Origin: Siphonodentalium dalli
Taxonomy: Eukaryota; Mollusca; Scaphopoda; Gadilida; Siphonodentaliidae
Direction: 5' to 3'
NCBI GenBank assembly: GCA_032622095.1
Contig: CP136063.1
Span: forward strand, 38,168,106-38,232,105
Length of the DNA: 64,000 nt
The notes beneath the pieces are model-generated. The model had not been told where the DNA came from and did not search any database. It was given only the letters and a program-made list of their open reading frames with translations. Made by a program: the position numbers and the translations under genes. Every line of letters begins with the position of its first letter. The stretch's first letter is position 1. Positions 59,401 to 64,000 of the stretch are shown here, one piece after another.

Positions 59401-62400
59401 CATAGCGACTAATACCCGTTAATCAGCAACATGAAGGCGACCATACACAGCATAGCGACTAATACCCGTTAATGAGTATAATAAAGGCGACCATACACAG
59501 CATAGTGACTAATACCCGTTAATCAGTACAATAAAGGCGACCATACACAGCATAGTGACTAATACCCGTTAATCAGTACAATAAAAGTGACCATACACAG
59601 CATAGCGACTAATACCCGTTAATCAGTACAATAAAGGCGACCAAACACAGCATAGTGACTAATACCCGTTAATCAGTACAATAAAGGCGACCATACACAG
59701 CATAGCGACTAATACCCATTAATCAGTACAATAAAGTTGGCCATACACAGCATAGCGACTAATACCCGTTAATCAGTACAATAAAGGTGATCATACACAG
59801 CATAGTGACTAATACCCGTTAATCAGTACAATAAAGGCGACCATACACAGCATAGCGACTAATACCCATTAATCAGTACACTAAAGGTGGCCATACACAG
59901 CATATCGACTAATACCCGTTAATCAGTACAACAAAGGTGACCATACACAGCATAGCGACTAATACCCGTTAATCAGCAACATGAAAGCGACCATACACAG
60001 TATAGCGACTAATACCCGTTAATCAGTACAATAAAGGCGACCATACACAGCATAGCGACTAATACCCGTTAATCAGCAACATGAAGGCGATCATACACAG
60101 CATAGCGACTAATACCCGTTAATCAGTACAATGAAGGCGACCATACACAGCATAGCGACTAATACCCGTTAAACAGCAACATGACGGCGACCATAGACAA
60201 TATACGGACTAATACCCATTAATGAGTATAATAAAGGCGACCATTCACAGCATAGCGACTAATACCCGTTAATGAGTATAATAAAGGCGACCATACACAG
60301 CATAGCGACTAATACCCGTTAATCAGTACAATAAAGGCGACCATACACAGCATAGTGACTAATACCCGTTAATCAGTACAATAAAGGTGACCATACACAG
60401 CATAGCGACTAATACCCGTTAATCAGTACAATAAAGTCGACCATACACAGAATAGCGACTAATACCCGTTAAACAGCAACATGACGGCGACCATAGACAA
60501 TATACGGACTAATACCCATTAATGAGTATAATAAAGGCGACCATACACAGCATAGCGACTAATACCCGTTAATGAGTATAATAAAGGCGACCATACACAG
60601 CATAGCGACTAATACCCGTTAATCAGTACAATAAAGGCGACCATACACAGCATAGTGACTAATACCCGTTAATCAGTACAATAAAGGTGACCATACACAT
60701 CATAGCGACTAATACCCGTTAATCAGTACAATAAAGGCGACCATACACAGCATAGCGACTAATACCCGTTAATCAGTACAATACAGGCGACCATAAACAG
60801 CATAGCGACTAATACCCGTTAATCAGTACAATGAAGGCGACCATACACAGCATAGCGACTAATACCCGTTAATCAGTACAATAAAGGTGACCATACACAG
60901 CATAGCGACTAATACCCGTTAATCAGCAACATGAAGGCGACCATACACATCATAACGACTAATACCCGTTAATCAGTACAATAAAGGCGACCATACACAG
61001 CATAGCGACTAATACCCGTTAATCACCAACATGAAGGCCACCATACACATCATAGCGACTAATACCCGTTAACCAGTACAATAAAGGCGATCATACACAG
61101 CATAGCGACTAATACCCGTTAATCAACAACATGAAGGCGACCATACACAGCATAGCGACTAATACCCGTTAATCAGCAACATAAAGGCGATCATACACAG
61201 CATAGCGACTAATACCCGTTAACCAGTACAATAAAGGCGACCATACACAGCATAGCGACTAATACCCGTTAATCGGTACAATAAAGGCGATCATACACAG
61301 CATAGTGACTAATACCCGTTAAACAGCAACATGAAGGCGATCATACACAGCATAGCGACTAATACCCGTTAATCGGTTCAATAAAGGCGATCATACACAG
61401 CATAGCGACTAATGCCCGTTAATCAGCAATATAAAGGCGACCATACACAGCATAGCGACAAATACCCGTTAATCAGCAACATGAAGGCGATCAAACACAG
61501 CATAGCGACTAATACCCGTTAATCGGTACAATAAAGGCGACCATACACGGCATAGCGACTAATACCCGTTAATCAGCAACATGAAGGCGATCATACACAA
61601 TATACGGACTTAAACCCGTTAATCAGTTCAATAAAGGCGACCATACACAGCATAGCGACTAATACCCGTTAATCAGCAACATGAAGGCGATCATACACAG
61701 CATAGCGACTAATACCCGTTAATCAGTACGATGAAGGCGACCATACACAGCATAGCGACTAATACTCGTTAATCAGTACAATAAAGGCGACCTTACATAG
61801 CATAGCGACTAATACCCGTTAATCAGCAACATGAAGGCGATCATACACAGCATAGCGACTAATACCCGTTAATCAGTACGATGAAGGCGATCAAACACAG
61901 CATAGCGACTAATACCCGTTAATCAGTACAATAAAGGTGACCATACACAGCATAGCGACTAATACCCGTTAATCAGTACAATAAAGGCGATCATACATAG
62001 CATAGCGACTAATACCCGTTAATCAGTACAATAAAGGCGACCATACACAGCATAGCGACTAATACCCGTTAATCAGCAACATGAAGGCGATCATACACAG
62101 CATAGCGACTAATACCCGTTAATCAGTACGATGAATGCGACCATACACAGCATAGCGACTGATACCCGTTAATCAGCAACCTGAAGGCGATCATACACAG
62201 CATAGCTACTAATACCCGTTAATCAGTACAATAAAGGCGACCACACACAGCATAGCGACTAATACCCGTTAATCAATACAATAAAGGTGACCATACACAT
62301 CATAGCGACTAATACCCGTTAATCAGTACAATAAAGGCGACCATACACAGCATAGCGACTAATACCCGTTAATCAGTACAATACAGGCGACCATAAACAG

Positions 62401-64000
62401 CATAGCGACTAATACCCGTTAATCAGTACAATGAAGGCGACCATACACAGCATAGCGACTAATACCCGTTAATCAGTACAATAAAGGTGACCATACACAG
62501 CATAGCGACTAATACCCGTTAATCAGCAACATGAAGGCGACCATACACATCATAACGACTAATACCCGTTAATCAGTACAATAAAGGCGACCATACACAG
62601 CATAGCGACTAATACCCGTTAATCACCAACATGAAGGCCACCATACACATCATAGCGACTAATACCCGTTAACCAGTACAATAAAGGCGATCATACACAG
62701 CATAGCGACTAATACCCGTTAATCAACAACATGAAGGCGACCATACACAGCATAGCGACTAATACCCGTTAATCAGCAACATAAAGGCGATCATACACAG
62801 CATAGCGACTAATACCCGTTAACCAGTACAATAAAGGCGACCATACACAGCATAGCGACTAATACCCGTTAATCGGTACAATAAAGGCGATCATACACAG
62901 CATAGTGACTAATACCCGTTAAACAGCAACATGAAGGCGATCATACACAGCATAGCGACTAATACCCGTTAATCGGTTCAATAAAGGCGATCATACACAG
63001 CATAGCGACTAATGCCCGTTAATCAGCAATATAAAGGCGACCATACACAGCATAGCGACAAATACCCGTTAATCAGCAACATGAAGGCGATCAAACACAG
63101 CATAGCGACTAATACCCGTTAATCGGTACAATAAAGGCGACCATACACGGCATAGCGACTAATACCCGTTAATCAGCAACATGAAGGCGATCATACACAA
63201 TATACGGACTTAAACCCGTTAATCAGTTCAATAAAGGCGACCATACACAGCATAGCGACTAATACCCGTTAATCAGCAACATGAAGGCGATCATACACAG
63301 CATAGCGACTAATACCCGTTAATCAGTACGATGAAGGCGACCATACACAGCATAGCGACTAATACTCGTTAATCAGTACAATAAAGGCGACCTTACATAG
63401 CATAGCGACTAATACCCGTTAATCAGCAACATGAAGGCGATCATACACAGCATAGCGACTAATACCCGTTAATCAGTACGATGAAGGCGATCAAACACAG
63501 CATAGCGACTAATACCCGTTAATCAGTACAATAAAGGTGACCACACACAGCATAGCGACTAATACCCGTTAATCAGTACAATAAAGGCGATCATACATAG
63601 CATAGCGACTAATACCCGTTAATCAGTACAATAAAGGCGACCATACACAGCATAGCGACTAATACCCGTTAATCAGCAACATGAAGGCGATCATACACAG
63701 CATAGCGACTAATACCCGTTAATCAGTACGATGAATGCGACCATACACAGCATAGCGACTGATACCCGTTAATCAGCAACCTGAAGGCGATCATACACAG
63801 CATAGCTACTAATACCCGTTAATCAGTACAATAAAGGCGACCACACACAGCATAGCGACTAATACCCGTTAATCAATACAATAAAGGTGACCATACACAT
63901 CATAGCGACTAATACCCGTTAATCAGTACAATAAAGGCGACCATACACAGCATAGCGACTAATACCCGTTAATCAGTACAATACAGGCGACCATAAACAG
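53481..64000 (+). repeat. 50-bp satellite array, part 2 (about 210 monomers, continues past the window)
   Basis: Same monomer family as part 1, slightly more heterogeneous (for example CAATAT, TCAACAACATG, ACTTAAACCCG and GAATAATACCC variants). Length changes are -1 near 55905 and +2 near 58135. It contains a 6-monomer (300-bp) duplication at 60171/60471 and a 32-monomer repeat from about 60681. The block 56.2-57.4 kb is related to 61.1-62.3 and 62.7-63.9 kb. The array reaches the right edge without ending. Confidence 0.98.
60681..64000 (+). repeat. 1600-bp higher-order repeat (32 monomers), 2 full copies plus start of a third
   Basis: ATAAAGGTGACCATACACAT occurs at 60681, 62281 and 63881. 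ATACAGGCGACCATAAACAG occurs at 60781, 62381 and 63981. CATAACGACT occurs at 60951 and 62551. All are spaced exactly 1600 bp, and the copies look nearly identical, indicating recent duplication. Confidence 0.92.

Noticed and set aside
34593-64000. Regular 50-bp periodicity that could be mistaken for a CRISPR array
   Set aside because: The whole 50-bp unit is conserved, with no alternation of constant repeats and unique spacers. No cas genes are present and the context is eukaryotic.
34593-64000. Possible repeat protein encoded by the satellite
   Set aside because: The 50-bp period rotates through all frames, and TAA/TAG occur in each monomer on both strands, so no frame stays open.

Overview
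This window is AT-rich eukaryotic nuclear DNA, most likely from a marine invertebrate and probably a mollusc. That placement rests on the general look of the dispersed repeats (polypyrimidine 'gtccgtccgtcc' blocks followed by 'agttatggccc' text, and the 'catgacaaatttcatgatgatcgg' repeat) and on intron-bearing, low-GC DNA; it is inference, not a species call. There are no bacterial operons. I see no complete host protein-coding gene; what can be supported is exons, fossil genes and a dense, nested set of mobile elements.

Layout. Positions 1-34492 are a graveyard of DNA transposons and foldback elements. Several can be delimited to the base by target-site duplications: a hAT element (4490-5625, 8-bp duplication), a piggyBac-like MITE (6993-7416, TTAA) inside a coding exon, a short non-autonomous Helitron (9753-10104) inside a tandem repeat, a second piggyBac-like MITE (17634-17854), and three mariner-type TA elements (20680-21017, 23730-24911, 25593-25819). 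A decayed EnSpm/CACTA transposase gene occupies about 14056-20499 on the + strand. Its three exons keep compatible splice phases, and its introns hold younger elements. From about 25.2 to 34.2 kb, four GT-AG-bounded exon candidates on the + strand (25221, 26058, 30393, 34116) could be joined into one transcript with small ORFs. On the - strand lie an interrupted gene fragment with an 18-bp repeat (6297-7469), a 26-residue-repeat ORF (5701-6236) and two orphan exon candidates (1125-1343, 33440-33646).

After a 100-N assembly gap (34493-34592), everything to the window end is one satellite array with a 50-bp monomer (about 575 monomers, 29 kb). Its only interruption is a 606-bp inverted-repeat element flanked by a 3-bp duplication (52875-53480). 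The array has higher-order structure: blocks of 80, 70 and 79 monomers (about 4.0, 3.5 and 3.95 kb) between 37.8 and 52.9 kb, a 6-monomer duplication near 60.2 kb, and a 32-monomer (1600-bp) repeat from 60.7 kb to the right edge. Monomers differ by many substitutions, but I found only five small length changes in the array.

How the parts relate: the left 34 kb records successive insertion of elements into one another and into exons, several with an internal 'empty site' that proves the insertion. The right 29 kb is homogenised satellite. No metabolic or defence pathway is encoded.
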